Source: CAWAVN01 sp963844315
Lineage (GTDB): Bacteria > Planctomycetota > Planctomycetia > Planctomycetales > Planctomycetaceae
Direction of reading: 5' to 3'
Assembly (NCBI GenBank): GCA_963844315.1
Contig: CAWJOC010000005.1
Span: 186,001-250,000, forward strand
DNA length: 64,000 bases
The translations under genes were made by a program, and so were the position numbers. Shown piece after piece: positions 19,595-28,743 of the stretch. The notes under the pieces are model-generated. The model searched no databases. It was given only the letters and a program-made list of their open reading frames with translations, and was not told the origin of the DNA. How positions within the stretch are numbered: position 1 is the stretch's first letter; each line of letters starts with the position of its first letter.

Positions 19595-20377
19595 TCACTG
19601 GCCTCTGGAGATCCATTCGGTCGTATCGGGAGTCGCGCCGTGGCGATTGACTTCGATCACCGCCTTGAGGAGATTGATGGCCAATTGAATCACGCCCACC
19701 GTGAGTAGCATCCCAATAAACCAGAGCGCGATGATGTTGGCCGAAATGGGGGCACGGGGCGAGAGCACCCAGACCATCTGCAACAGCCCGTATCCGGCCA
19801 GAAGCGTTTTGAATTCCGTCGGGCCGAAACTGGCCAGCGTAAACTCACCGATCAACTTGGCTTTGATGTTGGTCAAAACCGCCGTGGCGTAAAGGCAGAG
19901 CACCGCGGCCACCGCCAGATCCCACCGCCCGCAGGAAACGCAGAGGCCGATCAACAAGTAGGAGAACGAGAGCGGGTCCAAAAAGTGGTCCAAAAGCTCT
20001 CCGCCGTTTCGACATTGGCCGGTTCGGCGGGCGTGAGTACCATCCAACAGGTCGGCAATATGACTCATGACCACGCCAAATGCCGCCAGCAATCCGCCCC
20101 ACCAATAAGTCGTGGAATACGCGAATCCCACCGCCCCAGCCAAAGCCAGCAAATGCCCGGACACCACAATCGCCTCTGGCGGCAATCGCTTCGGAATACG
20201 AAACCAATCGTACCTGGCCTTGATGGGATTCGACAAATAAGGATCCAACACGCTATGCGAAACTCGTTTGCCCACGGAAAGTCCCTTTGAAGAATGTTGG
20301 CGAATTGCCTCTAGACTTCCGGGCGGGATTGTTCGGACTTTATCACGCGGTATTTCGCTCAGAGAATTGCGGACCAT
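19595..20377 (-). CDS. CDP-alcohol phosphatidyltransferase family protein
   Basis: 260 residues. The full CDP-alcohol phosphotransferase motif D-x2-D-G-x2-A-R-x8-G-x3-D-x3-D is present: Asp109, Asp112-Gly113, Ala116-Arg117, Gly126, Asp130 and Asp134 (DLLDGTHARRTG...LLDHFLD). Five to six hydrophobic helices surround it. Such enzymes transfer a phosphatidyl or similar group from a CDP-linked donor to an alcohol in the inner membrane; the acceptor cannot be told from sequence. It lies 22 bases downstream of the 500-residue membrane protein gene and is probably co-transcribed with it. It converges with the large kinase gene across only 27 bases. Confidence 0.85.
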   Translation of the reverse strand: MVRNSLSEIPRDKVRTIPPGSLEAIRQHSSKGLSVGKRVSHSVLDPYLSNPIKARYDWFRIPKRLPPEAIVVSGHLLALAGAVGFAYSTTYWWGGLLAAFGVVMSHIADLLDGTHARRTGQCRNGGELLDHFLDPLSFSYLLIGLCVSCGRWDLAVAAVLCLYATAVLTNIKAKLIGEFTLASFGPTEFKTLLAGYGLLQMVWVLSPRAPISANIIALWFIGMLLTVGVIQLAINLLKAVIEVNRHGATPDTTEWISRGQ

Positions 20378-20399
20378 GGTCCAAGGGGATGGACGCCGC

Positions 20400-21899
20400 T
20401 CAAGAATTCCGCTGCGAATCGCGGTGCTGCTTTCGCAATTTGCGGCGTTCTTTCTTGCTTAAGCCTTTGAGTTGTCCGGGATCAAGGGGCTGATCGATGC
20501 GGTATTGGGCTTCGTCGCCCTCATCATCCAGATCGCTTTCCGAATCGGGTTCCACGCTGGATGCCGGCGGCAGAGGAGGCGACTTGGCCGCGGCGGGCTT
20601 GGTGGGAGGTAGGACTTGAGTTTTCGGTTCCACCGGTTTGGTTTCTGTTTTGGCAGCCTTGGATTCCACGGGTTTCGGAGCCATCGCCGGTTTGGGAGGC
20701 AAAGTGGCTTCTGCCGGCTTGGTGGCTTTTGTGGACTCCGGTTGGGACTTCGCGGTCGGGACTGGCTTATCGACTTTCGTTTCGACAGATTTGAATTCCG
20801 GCGGCGCGGCTTTCGGGATTACGGGCGCCTTTGGTGCGGAAGTCTCCGCGGATTTGGTCTCAGGGTTTTCTGGCTTTGAAACCTTGGTATTCGTCACGGG
20901 AGCCGTTGGCTTTTGTGTGCATCTTGGGATTTTGGCTGGCTTTTCCGATTGGGTCTTTGGTTTTCGCCTCCAAAGCGCGGACAATTTCAATTTGGGCTTC
21001 GGCAGTTTTTGGAATGACACTTTGGCCCATTGCACGATTCGCGCCCCAAGTCCCAACCGGTATTTGGGCGGCTCCGCGGAGACGTGGATCACGTGCCGCG
21101 CATGAACCAAAAGACTCACGAAAATCGCAACACACGTTCCCATTTGAAGAGCGGCCCCTGCGAGTTGTTTCGTACTCACCGGCCAGAGCGTGCGGTCGAT
21201 CCCCAAGCGAAAAACACACGCGCCGAGACCCATCAGCAATCCCAGCCCCATCAGTGCAAAACTCCATTTGCACTCCCGCATGTCCGTGCTCAGTTTTTTC
21301 CACAAGATGCCCGCCACGATGCAGGCGGGCAGCATCCAACAGACGATCTGCCGCTGCGGAAATTGCGCGGACCAAAGCCAGCAAATGGTATCGCCGAATG
21401 CCCAATGCCATTGGCCAATTAATCCCCAACCGGCGAAAACGAGAGACAAAGCCGCCCAAACCCAAATGCGAAACTGTCCTTCAAAATCCCGCAGGCTTTG
21501 GGAACGGGCCCACCAAATGAAAAGAGCCAATTGGCCGCTCATCATCAGGAGACCCGCGTGAAACAAATGGGCGAGTCGAATTTCATGGCCGCTCACGACA
21601 CGCTGCCAACCCGGTCCCAAAGAATCGGATGGCATCCAACTCAAAAACTCAATTCCCACGATCATCACTCCGCAGAGTGCGACCGCCAGCCCTGTGAGCG
21701 TGATTTTCCAGGCTTTGGGAGAAATCACTTTTCGGATGGGAAAGTGGCGGAGATTGACTGACTTGGGTTTGAGGTCGACGGCTTTTGAGGGCGGAGATTT
21801 TTCCGCCGCTGCCTGAGAGGCTTTGTCCTGCTCTTGGGTTGCCAGCCAGCGGCGACGGCGTTCGTCGAGCGTTCGTGAACCGGCAAACCGGGCAGTCAT
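20400..21899 (-). CDS. Multi-pass membrane protein with long Pro/Lys/Ala tail
   Basis: About 499 residues from the ATG at 21899 (MTARFAGSRTLDERRRRWL), preceded by GGAGG. A charged N-terminal region is followed by about eight hydrophobic helices (residues about 70-270, e.g. ITLTGLAVALCGVMIVGIE and IVCWMLPACIVAGILW). A tail of about 200 residues follows, made of repeated Pro/Lys/Glu/Ala units (KPVESKAAKTETKPVEPK), ending in basic KKERRKLRKQ. I recognise no catalytic motif. The tail is low-complexity, and the basic end could bind membrane or nucleic acid. It is probably in one operon with the phosphatidyltransferase gene downstream. Confidence 0.6.
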   Translation of the reverse strand: MTARFAGSRTLDERRRRWLATQEQDKASQAAAEKSPPSKAVDLKPKSVNLRHFPIRKVISPKAWKITLTGLAVALCGVMIVGIEFLSWMPSDSLGPGWQRVVSGHEIRLAHLFHAGLLMMSGQLALFIWWARSQSLRDFEGQFRIWVWAALSLVFAGWGLIGQWHWAFGDTICWLWSAQFPQRQIVCWMLPACIVAGILWKKLSTDMRECKWSFALMGLGLLMGLGACVFRLGIDRTLWPVSTKQLAGAALQMGTCVAIFVSLLVHARHVIHVSAEPPKYRLGLGARIVQWAKVSFQKLPKPKLKLSALWRRKPKTQSEKPAKIPRCTQKPTAPVTNTKVSKPENPETKSAETSAPKAPVIPKAAPPEFKSVETKVDKPVPTAKSQPESTKATKPAEATLPPKPAMAPKPVESKAAKTETKPVEPKTQVLPPTKPAAAKSPPLPPASSVEPDSESDLDDEGDEAQYRIDQPLDPGQLKGLSKKERRKLRKQHRDSQRNS

Positions 21900-22479
21900 C
21901 GTTGGGGGGTCCTCCCTAACCTCCGCCATCGCGACGGGTCGTCATCCATTTCACTGATTTCATGTCTGATTTGGCGCAATCCCAGCGCAGGCTCTAGCAG
22001 TAATGTCGGCTCTTTCGATGGTCCGAAATTGCTCAAAATGACGGGGAAGGTAAGGACACAAGCCAAATCGTCTGCCAAGATGACACTTTGACGATCTATG
22101 CCATTTTGACAACAGATTTTTGTATGCCAAAACGACATGAAACTTCCCTACCATTTAGAAAAGCTTCTTGCTCTCTCGATGTTTTCGGGGTGGATTGATC
22201 CTGGACAGAATCAAATCATAATGCTTTTTTACATAATAGTTTACGGCATTTATAATCAAGTAGACAGCCGAAATGGCAGCTCATCTTCCTTTAAGGAATT
22301 CCATCTGGCATGAATGTTGCTTTGCCACCAATAACAATTCCTGCAACATATCTCGGTTGCCAGCTATTCGTTGATCTATTCGGCCGAATCGCGATGTTTT
22401 CTCGTTTTCCTACCCGTGGAACGTACGCGCCGAGATTGATCCCATGACCATTTTCAATTCCGTTTTGGAGGATCTTTCA
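21900..22479. other. AT-rich intergenic region upstream of the Hsp20 genes
   Basis: About 580 bases between divergent genes, with a visibly AT-richer core around 22180-22260. The Hsp20 promoter should lie here. I found no CIRCE-type inverted repeat (TTAGCACTC-N9-GAGTGCTAA) and no confident -10/-35 pair. The short frames show no recognisable protein. Confidence 0.4.
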
Positions 22480-22914
22480 ATGCAAACCTTGATTAACAAG
22501 TGGAATCCCTGGCAAGAATTGGATCAAATTCAGCAAGAAATGAGCCGCATGTTCGGTCGGCGGATTGCGAAACCTTCCGTTCCGGTCGGTTATCCCGCGG
22601 TCAATCTCTGGGCCGATGATACCGCTTTAGTTTTGACGGCGGAGATCCCTGGGATGAATCCCGAGCGGTTGGATGTCACTGTGAATCGCAACAGCATCGT
22701 GCTCAGCGGCACTCGCGAATCCGGCGAACTCCAAGAGGGCGAAACCTCCTATCGCCAGGAGCGTCCAAAAGCGTCGTTTACGCGGACGTTGGAACTCCCC
22801 ATCGAGGTGGACCCCCAATCGGCAGAGGCCGAATATGCCAAGGGAGTTTTGACGCTTCGGTTGTCCCGCCCGGCCGCTCATCAGCCGAAAAAAGTGGCTG
22901 TAAAAGCCATTTGA
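22480..22914 (+). CDS. Hsp20 / alpha-crystallin small heat-shock protein
   Basis: 144 residues starting at the ATG at 22480 (MQTLINKWNPWQELDQIQ), preceded by TTTTGGAGGA, so the upstream in-frame ATG at 22444 is rejected. The alpha-crystallin domain spans about residues 35-135 and includes the A-x-x-x-n-G-v-L motif near the end (AEYAKGVLTLRLSRPA). Small Hsps form oligomers that hold unfolding proteins in the cytosol without ATP. A second Hsp20 gene follows after 59 bases, and the pair probably forms one heat-inducible operon. Confidence 0.9.
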   Translation: MQTLINKWNPWQELDQIQQEMSRMFGRRIAKPSVPVGYPAVNLWADDTALVLTAEIPGMNPERLDVTVNRNSIVLSGTRESGELQEGETSYRQERPKASFTRTLELPIEVDPQSAEAEYAKGVLTLRLSRPAAHQPKKVAVKAI

Positions 22915-22973
22915 TGTTTCGCCTGGCCTCATCACTTTCCCAAACACAAACTCCGTTCAACAGGAGACTGAAG

Positions 22974-23393
22974 ATGTCCGAACAAATCCTTTCTACCAAT
23001 CAAAACGCAGATTGCGAAGTCCAACCGGTTTCCCAAAATGGCGCAAATGCGCAAAGCCATCGTCCCGTGTTCTGTCCGCACGTCGATTTGGTGGACACTT
23101 CCGATGCCATCGTGCTGTGGGCTGACCTTCCCGGCGTGGATGAAAACACCATCGATGTGACCCTGGAGAAAAACACGCTGACCTTGAAAGCCGCGGTGGA
23201 AGCCCCCGGTTTTGACGGGATGAAACCCGTACTTCGGGAATATGCCGTGGGAAACTTCGAGCGCACGTTTGTCATCTCAGATGAAATTTCCCGCGATCAG
23301 ATCGAAGCCACAGTGTCCCAGGGCGTTTTGAAACTGGTTCTTCCCAAATCCAAAACGGCCGCGATGCAAAAAGTCACGGTCAAAGCCGGATAG
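22974..23393 (+). CDS. Second Hsp20 / alpha-crystallin small heat-shock protein
   Basis: 139 residues from the ATG at 22974 (MSEQILSTNQNADCEVQ), with AGGAGA upstream. The alpha-crystallin domain spans about residues 35-135: LVDTSDAIVLWADLPGVDEN opens it, FERTFVISDEISRDQIEA leads to the conserved end ATVSQGVLKLVLPK. It differs clearly from the first copy, so the two may form hetero-oligomers or have different clients. A probable terminator follows at 23499. Confidence 0.9.
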   Translation: MSEQILSTNQNADCEVQPVSQNGANAQSHRPVFCPHVDLVDTSDAIVLWADLPGVDENTIDVTLEKNTLTLKAAVEAPGFDGMKPVLREYAVGNFERTFVISDEISRDQIEATVSQGVLKLVLPKSKTAAMQKVTVKAG

Positions 23394-23498
23394 CGTAAGG
23401 GGTCGATTGGCCCGCGACTTGGCGGCCTGTTGCGTTTTTTACCCGTTTTGGTAGGATCACCGAAGGTTTGCCTCCGGTGGAAAAGTTAGGTGCGATTC

Positions 23499-23536
23499 GG
23501 CCTCAACCCTTGAAACCGGTTGGGGCCATTTTTGTT
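23499..23536 (+). terminator. Rho-independent terminator of the Hsp20 operon
   Basis: Stem GGCCTCAACC / GGTTGGGGCC (one T-G wobble) with a 9-base loop, followed by ATTTTTGTTT. It lies about 105 bases after the second Hsp20 stop codon and before the tRNA gene. Confidence 0.7.
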
Positions 23537-23624
23537 TGCAAACTCAGTCAAAACTTTCCTCAATTGTGAGTGTCCAACAAGATCGCAATCGGAACGTCAC
23601 CGAATCCGCGTAAAGGATTCACTC

Positions 23625-23697
23625 GCTCTCGTAGCTCAATAGGATAGAGCATCGGTTTCCTAAACCGAAGGTTGTGGGTTCGACTCCCGCCGGGGGC
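23625..23697 (+). tRNA. tRNA-Arg (anticodon CCT)
   Basis: A 73-base cloverleaf can be folded by eye. The acceptor stem is GCTCTCG / CGGGGGC with G-T pairs, the D arm is GCTC...GAGC, and the anticodon stem is TCGGT / ACCGA with loop TTCCTAA, giving anticodon CCT (reads AGG, arginine). The T arm is GTGGG-TTCGACT-CCCGC. The 3' CCA is not encoded (the sequence continues ATT), so it must be added after transcription. Confidence 0.93.
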
Positions 23698-23753
23698 ATT
23701 TTTCTCAGTGTTGTTGAATCGTGGCGTCCACTGATCCGCCGATTCGTGTTTGC

Positions 23754-23790
23754 AAACAAAAAACCGCCCTGCGAAATTTCGCAGGGCGGT
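23754..23790 (-). terminator. Rho-independent terminator of the His-rich protein gene
   Basis: A perfect 14-base inverted repeat (ACCGCCCTGCGAAA / TTTCGCAGGGCGGT, 23763-23790) is followed on the minus strand by TTTTTTGTTTG. It sits 21 bases after the stop codon of the gene at 23812. Confidence 0.88.
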
Positions 23791-23811
23791 CTGGGTCAGA
23801 AACTGAGAGGC

Positions 23812-24165
23812 TTAGTGGTTGTGGCCGTGGCCGCCGCGATGATAATCGTAGTGGCCTGGGGTGTAGTGGAAATGATTTCCATGCCGAGAAATCGAGGGGG
23901 CATGATAATCATAGTGTCCCCGGTGGCTCGAACGGCCGGACCAGGAATTTCCATAACCGTAATCGTTATCGTTATGTCCATAATGGCCGCGGTCATATCC
24001 ACGCGATTGGTAGCCGTGGTTCCGATGGCCGTGATTGGAATGACCCCCATTCCAACCGGAACCGAATGAAACTCTCAGACCGGCGGAGACGGTTTCCGGG
24101 ACGGCGAGACTTGCTCCCCCAATCACTAATCCGGCACAGGCGATCAACAGGGCGGTTTTCTTCAT
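23812..24165 (-). CDS. Secreted Gly/His/Tyr-rich protein
   Basis: 117 residues with an N-terminal signal peptide (MKKTALLIACAGLVIGGASL) probably cleaved near VSA-GL. The mature part is extremely rich in His, Gly, Tyr and Asn, with irregular repeats such as GHRNHGYQSRGYDRGHYGHN and ending HRGGHGHNH. No cysteine is present after the signal peptide. No enzyme domain is visible. His-rich secreted proteins often bind Ni, Zn or Cu, so metal binding is a reasonable inference. The gene has a strong own terminator, suggesting a single-gene transcript. Confidence 0.75.
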   Translation of the reverse strand: MKKTALLIACAGLVIGGASLAVPETVSAGLRVSFGSGWNGGHSNHGHRNHGYQSRGYDRGHYGHNDNDYGYGNSWSGRSSHRGHYDYHAPSISRHGNHFHYTPGHYDYHRGGHGHNH

Positions 24166-24393
24166 GACTTAATCCTTAGGTCAAAGTCCATTTTCAGAAT
24201 CGGCCCTCTGCCAGTTTTTTGTTGGTCATGGCCGCGAATCGCTAATTGCTTAGCACACTAAGTAGATGGAGTTTTTCACCGCGATTCCGACAGCCTGCGA
24301 AGGCTTTTTTGCAATTTGGTCAATCCGAAAATGAATTCCTCGCCATAAGTCGTTTGCCTATTGACCCCTGGAACGGAATGGCAGGTTTTACAA

Positions 24394-24603
24394 TCAGGAG
24401 CCGCGTTTGCGTTTTTCCGCCGTCTCGGACGAACTGCCGACTCCAATTCTAGGTCCGCCGCCTTCCGATCCGGTCGTGCCATCCTGGTTGGGTACTTCAT
24501 GCTTGGCTGGAGGTTCAGTGTGTGGAGCTTTGTCGGGAAGATCATCGCCGGAATGATGTGATTCTTTTGCCGGCGGAACGGGCTTACGAGTGGTCTTGCT
24601 CAT
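24394..24603 (-). CDS. Small hydrophilic hypothetical protein
   Basis: 69 residues starting MSKTTRKPVPPAKESHHSG, rich in Pro, Lys, Gly, Ser and Glu, with no hydrophobic segment. It is probably intrinsically disordered. A weak GGAG lies about 14 bases before the start. It overlaps another minus-strand frame (24276-24545) with no better features. I cannot name a family; composition and start context only modestly support a gene. Confidence 0.4.
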   Translation of the reverse strand: MSKTTRKPVPPAKESHHSGDDLPDKAPHTEPPAKHEVPNQDGTTGSEGGGPRIGVGSSSETAEKRKRGS

Positions 24604-24882
24604 GGGAGTTGACTCCAGGGCGGAAATGGAACGGGAGTGCGAGATCGCACGGGCGACTTCGCTTGACTTAGGGAATTCTAGGTTCGCCCAAAACCGGGAG
24701 TAGCGGGGAAATCCGACCGCCTTCGTGTAGTGATTTTCCGGGGTGCGCCAATCCGGACTTGTCCTTTTGGAAAGGAATTGGGAGGATTTTCCCTAGAGCA
24801 ACTCCGCAGTGAGTGAATCCACTCTCGCTTGCCCACCAGACGGCTTCTATCCATTTCGCATCCCTTCCACGGAGATCGAGCC

Positions 24883-25347
24883 ATGAAAACGACGCTGTTG
24901 CTTGCCCTCGCACTCACTTCAACGGCTTTCGCCGCCCCACCAGTGCAGACTTCAGTGTCCTCCGTCCTGGGGCCAAAAGCCTACCGCGATGGCGATGTGA
25001 TCGAGATTCTGGATGTGGCCGCCACTTCTCCTCGGCTGGAGCCGGGGGATTCCGTCACGGTGAAAGGCCGCGTGCGATTGGACAGCCAAGACGCCGCGAA
25101 ATTGTGCCTCTATCTCACGCAAACGGAAGGCGATGGCTCGGAAGAAACGGAGGCTTCTCAGACCGTCAATGTTTCGCGAGGGATTCAGGAATTCGAACTC
25201 AAGATGACAATCAAGCACCGGGGCGTGCTGCACTTGACGTTTTACGATCAACACACCGGCGCTCCATTTGGCGGCACGTATTTCGGCACCCCCGCCCAAA
25301 TGGAAAAAATCGCCGATTGGGATTTGAGCTACTACCTGGCCGAGTAA
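24883..25347 (+). CDS. Secreted hypothetical protein
   Basis: 154 residues from the ATG at 24883 (MKTTLLLALALTSTAFAAPP), preceded by GGAG; the upstream in-frame start at 24829 is not hydrophobic and is rejected. The signal peptide should be cleaved after TAFA. The mature protein is beta-rich: SVTVKGRVRLDSQDAAKL, then LKMTIKHRGVLHLTFYD, and ends GDWDLSYYLAE-like (IADWDLSYYLAE). The alternation suggests a single immunoglobulin-like or jelly-roll domain in the periplasm. I recognise no named family. It stands alone, convergent with the cytochrome gene downstream. Confidence 0.65.
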   Translation: MKTTLLLALALTSTAFAAPPVQTSVSSVLGPKAYRDGDVIEILDVAATSPRLEPGDSVTVKGRVRLDSQDAAKLCLYLTQTEGDGSEETEASQTVNVSRGIQEFELKMTIKHRGVLHLTFYDQHTGAPFGGTYFGTPAQMEKIADWDLSYYLAE

Positions 25348-25380
25348 TCGGCCTATTGGTTCTCGATTAGGGCCGATGGG

Positions 25381-27129
25381 CTAAAGCGATCTCAAGAATT
25401 GCAGCAGATGATCGAGTTCCTCTTTCGTGATTTCGCGATTGAGCTGATGTTTGTGATTCACGAAGACATCCTCTAACGAACTCGCGGATCCATCATGAAA
25501 GAGGTTGGGACGTCTGCCGACGCCACGCAGTGACGGTGGATTGAATTGCCGCTGGCCCGCCGCGTCTTTTAAGCCCACATCATAAACTTCGGGAGTCGTG
25601 TAAAGGGGCGGCGCATGGCAACGGCGGCAATCCAAGGTTTGAAACAGTTTCCGGCCCGTTTCCAACTCGGAAGCAAACTGACCATTTGGCGGAACAGGAT
25701 TGGCGGCCGGTGCGGGCAGCGTCCCGAGGTAAGCGGACAGTGCTTCCACATTCTCCTTATTGGGCTCGCCGCCTTGCATGGTCTTTTCAATCGAACTGGC
25801 AACTTGCTCCTGGAGGGATTTCATTTCCCCATTCCAGGCCCAGGGGCCGGTCTCGGCGACACCCAAGAGTGAAAGCACCCGCTTCGGCGCGCAAAAGAGC
25901 CATCGCTGAGATTGTCGTTCAATTGCCCATTGGTATGCCCATCCGTGTGGCAGCTATGGCAACTCATCCAGCCATCGAGGGACAACCGGCTATCGAAAAA
26001 CAACATTTCGCCAACCTGGTCGGGCCGCAATTCGGGCAGCTTCCCCAAGGAGACTTCGGCGATTTGCTTGCGCGATCAGATCGACGATGGAAATGGAATC
26101 TGAAAACATGTTGGCCACGAACAATCGCCCGTCCGGCAAGGCGGCCAAGGCCACAGGTCGCCGGCCCACACCAATTCTCTGAAAGGATAGAGTGTTTCCC
26201 TCTTCGGCCAGAGCGACTTCATTCCCGCCTGTCAGCAAGACGGCTGTCTTGCCCGTGGAGTTCTGGTGAATGGCTCCGGGATCTCCCGCTCCTTCGCCAG
26301 GACCTCCCAGGGGAATCAGGGTCCGATGGATTTTTGCATCCTGCTGGGGATAACACAGATCGGAGAGCGACAGAGAGACCAACAGATTCATCAGCAGATT
26401 GCCCCAATGCACGTCATCCTCCGTCGTGCGGGCCAGCGGATTCAGCTCCTGCTGGACCACGAGCAACCGCTTGCCATCCTGGCTCTCGGCCAATCCGCGA
26501 ATGTTGTGGCCGGGAAGTGTTTTCGTCTTGATGAGTTTCAGGGTTTCCGCGGCAATCACAGCCAGATTGCCGCCAAACGCATCCGCCACGATCAGATGTT
26601 TCTCATCGCTGGTCAGGACCATTTCCCTGGGTTCAAAGGGCAATGGCAGAGTCTTTGTGACCGTCAAGCGGGGATTGGATTCCAGCCCTTCCGCCTTGAA
26701 CTCGACCAGGCTCACAGTTTGCGACCATAAGGATGTGATGTAACAGCGACCGGATTGACTCGCAAGTTTTAACCTGACGGGATAGGCGGCGATGGTTTGC
26801 CGGGCCGCGACTTTCCAATCGGTCCTGTTGCCCGTCAACAACACTAGCTGATGGTTCTTTTCATCCAGCGTGAGGAGAGTATGATCATTCCCCAGAGCCA
26901 AATCCGAAAGTCGCCCGCCCACGGTCAGTTCGGTAGCCACTGTTTTCTCTGTCGTGGGAATGATGGAGATCGTGCCGCTGTCTCGGTTGGCAACATAAAG
27001 CCAGGTTCCATCCCCTGAAACCGCCAAAGCGATGGGCCGCCGGAGTTGAATCTCTGATTCATTGCTGAAGGCGGGAAACAAACAACCGGCCCAGACAGAG
27101 ATAAACACAAACGAAAACAGAATTCGCAT
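25381..27129 (-). CDS. Beta-propeller / di-haem cytochrome c fusion (frame breaks near 26055 and 25885)
   Basis: Signal peptide (MRILFSFVFISVWAGCLFPA, start 27129), then a YVTN-type propeller: RRPIALAVSGDGTWLYVANR, and later GRLFVANMFSDSISIVDLIA. After the first break the protein continues QIAEVSLGKLPELRPDQVGE, then LFFDSRLSLDGWMSCHSCHT, a CxxCH haem site. A second break leads to the final part with another haem motif, LDCRRCHAPP, and distal NPPSLRGVGRRPNLFHDG. This is the layout of planctomycete cytochrome-c-peroxidase-like proteins (MauG/CcpA type) fused to a propeller. It acts in the periplasm in electron transfer or peroxide chemistry. It starts 5 bases after the S41-like protease, so the two are co-transcribed. 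Confidence 0.75.
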
Positions 27130-27134
27130 GGAGC

Positions 27135-28590
27135 CTACCCGGAAACTGGCTTGGGTTTCGGTGGAGTGGATTCTTGGCCGGTCACTTTTCGCAAGACTTC
27201 AAGGGACTTGTTCAACAGGGAACTTTCAACTTCTTTGCGATCCCTGTTGGTCATCAAGACAACGTGATCGGGAATTATGAAACCGGGCCGTCCCTTAGGC
27301 GAAACGGTTTGGCCTTCCAGCACGAGCGGCATCGGATATTGGTTTTCCTCCCGGCCCAACAGCGGGGTTCCGTCGCCGCGCTGCAAAACGGCGGTGGCGA
27401 TCTGAATTTGCTCCTCGCGACCCGGAAGTTTCACGTTCGACCGGACGAACCGTTTGCCAACGGTTGGTTCCCCGACGATGACCGCCCGCCCCTGATCCTG
27501 AAGAGCCGCCGTCAGAAACACCGCCGTGGTCTCGGAATGCCGCGAAACCCAGACCACGATCGGCAAGTCTTGAAAAAGCGTTCCTGATTTGGCTTTGAAA
27601 GTTTGGGTCTTGTCCGCATCGCGCACGTGGCCGATTACGCCTGCTTTGAGCAAGGCATCAGCGACTAAAACGCAATCGTGCAATAGCCCGCCTCCACCCT
27701 CGGATCTGAGATCCAGAATAATCCCCCGAATGTTTTCCCCCCGCAGTTTCGCTTCGACCTGCTTGAGTTCGTGGAGCGTGCTGGGACCGAATTGATTGAT
27801 CTGAACGAGCGCAAATTCCTTGGCCGACTCGATAACGAAAACCGGCTCATCGTCGGCGGTCTTTCCGATTCCCGCGATGGTGGGAATGAACACTCGCCCC
27901 CGCGTGAGCTTCAATTCGCGAGATTCCTCCGCCTGGGGCTGGCGGACGACAATGGTCACCTCCGAACCCGCTTCGCCTCTGAGTTCCTCGACGACCTGCA
28001 CCAAGTCCTTGGACTCGGTCGATTCGCCGTCAATCGTAAGGATGATGTCCTTGGCTTTCATCCCGCCATGCCAGGCGGGGCCATTTCGGATGACGGTCAT
28101 GATCGATGCCCGCTTTTCCTCTTTATCCATACTCAGGGCAATTCCGACGCCGACGTAGCGATTGGCGGCCAGTTGGCTTTGAATCTTGTTCTCTTTTGCT
28201 TCAATCAGCATTCCGCCGCCGGGGAGACTCTCGAAGAGACCCGCCGTCAATATGGCTTCTACACCCAGCCGTTCGCGAAATTCCGCCGCAAACGCCCTCC
28301 AAGTAGTCGGCCATTTGTTTTCGGTCCGAAAGTTCGGAAATCCGCCGGCTAAGATCGCGAGGAGCCGGCTGGTTTTCAATGCTGTAAAGATTCTTAATGG
28401 CCGACAAAATCATCTGTTGACGGGTCGGCGGATCAATGTGTTTCTCCAGAACCAGGTCGGTAATGTCCAGGATATGGGACGAGATTTCGGAGCGTCCCGG
28501 TTCCTGCTTCTCTTCATTGGCGGCCCGCAATTCGATCCACGGAATCAACAAAAACCCGCATCCCATCACAATGCCGATTGTTCGCCACAT
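27135..28590 (-). CDS. S41/CtpA-like protease with PDZ domain, catalytic Ser replaced by Thr (frame break near 28300)
   Basis: Start at the ATG at 28590 (MWRTIGIVMGCGFLLIPW, signal anchor, GGAG upstream); the frame changes near 28300, where the protein resumes FAAEFRERLGVEAILTAGLF. The PDZ domain reads VGVGIALSMDKEEKRASIMT and PAWHGGMKAKDIILTIDG. The S41 core has IRGIILDLRSEGGGGLLHD and WVSRHSETTAVFLTAALQD, then GRAVIVGEPTVGKR. Against the CtpA pattern G-S-A-S-A-S-E, the nucleophile position is Thr (the first T of SETT, codon 27528-27530); the Lys 25 residues later (VGK) is kept. It may be a non-canonical or inactive protease. It lies between alpha-2-macroglobulin and the cytochrome in one minus-strand run. 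Confidence 0.78.
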
Positions 28591-28643
28591 GCGACTTGCT
28601 CCTTCTGTTGGGAAAGCGTTGGGACGAAGAAGGGAATTCCGTT

Positions 28644-28714
28644 GGGTAGCACGCCCTGAGGCTTTGCGAAGGGCGTGGTGAATGAAGACCACGCCCTTTC
28701 AGGGCGTGCCACCC
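28644..28714. repeat. Inverted repeat, family E
   Basis: The arms share the core CACGCCCTT, with AAGGGCGTGGT / ACCACGCCCTT at about 28669-28698 and outer GGGTAGCACGCCCTGA / CAGGGCGTGCCACCC. It fills the gap between the alpha-2-macroglobulin stop and the S41-like start and could attenuate read-through. Confidence 0.75.
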
Positions 28715-28743
28715 AATATGTGAAAGTTATATTTCGACAATCC

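Noticed and set aside
23000..23275. Minus-strand frame opposite the second Hsp20 gene
   Set aside because: The plus strand encodes a complete alpha-crystallin domain with a good ribosome-binding site.
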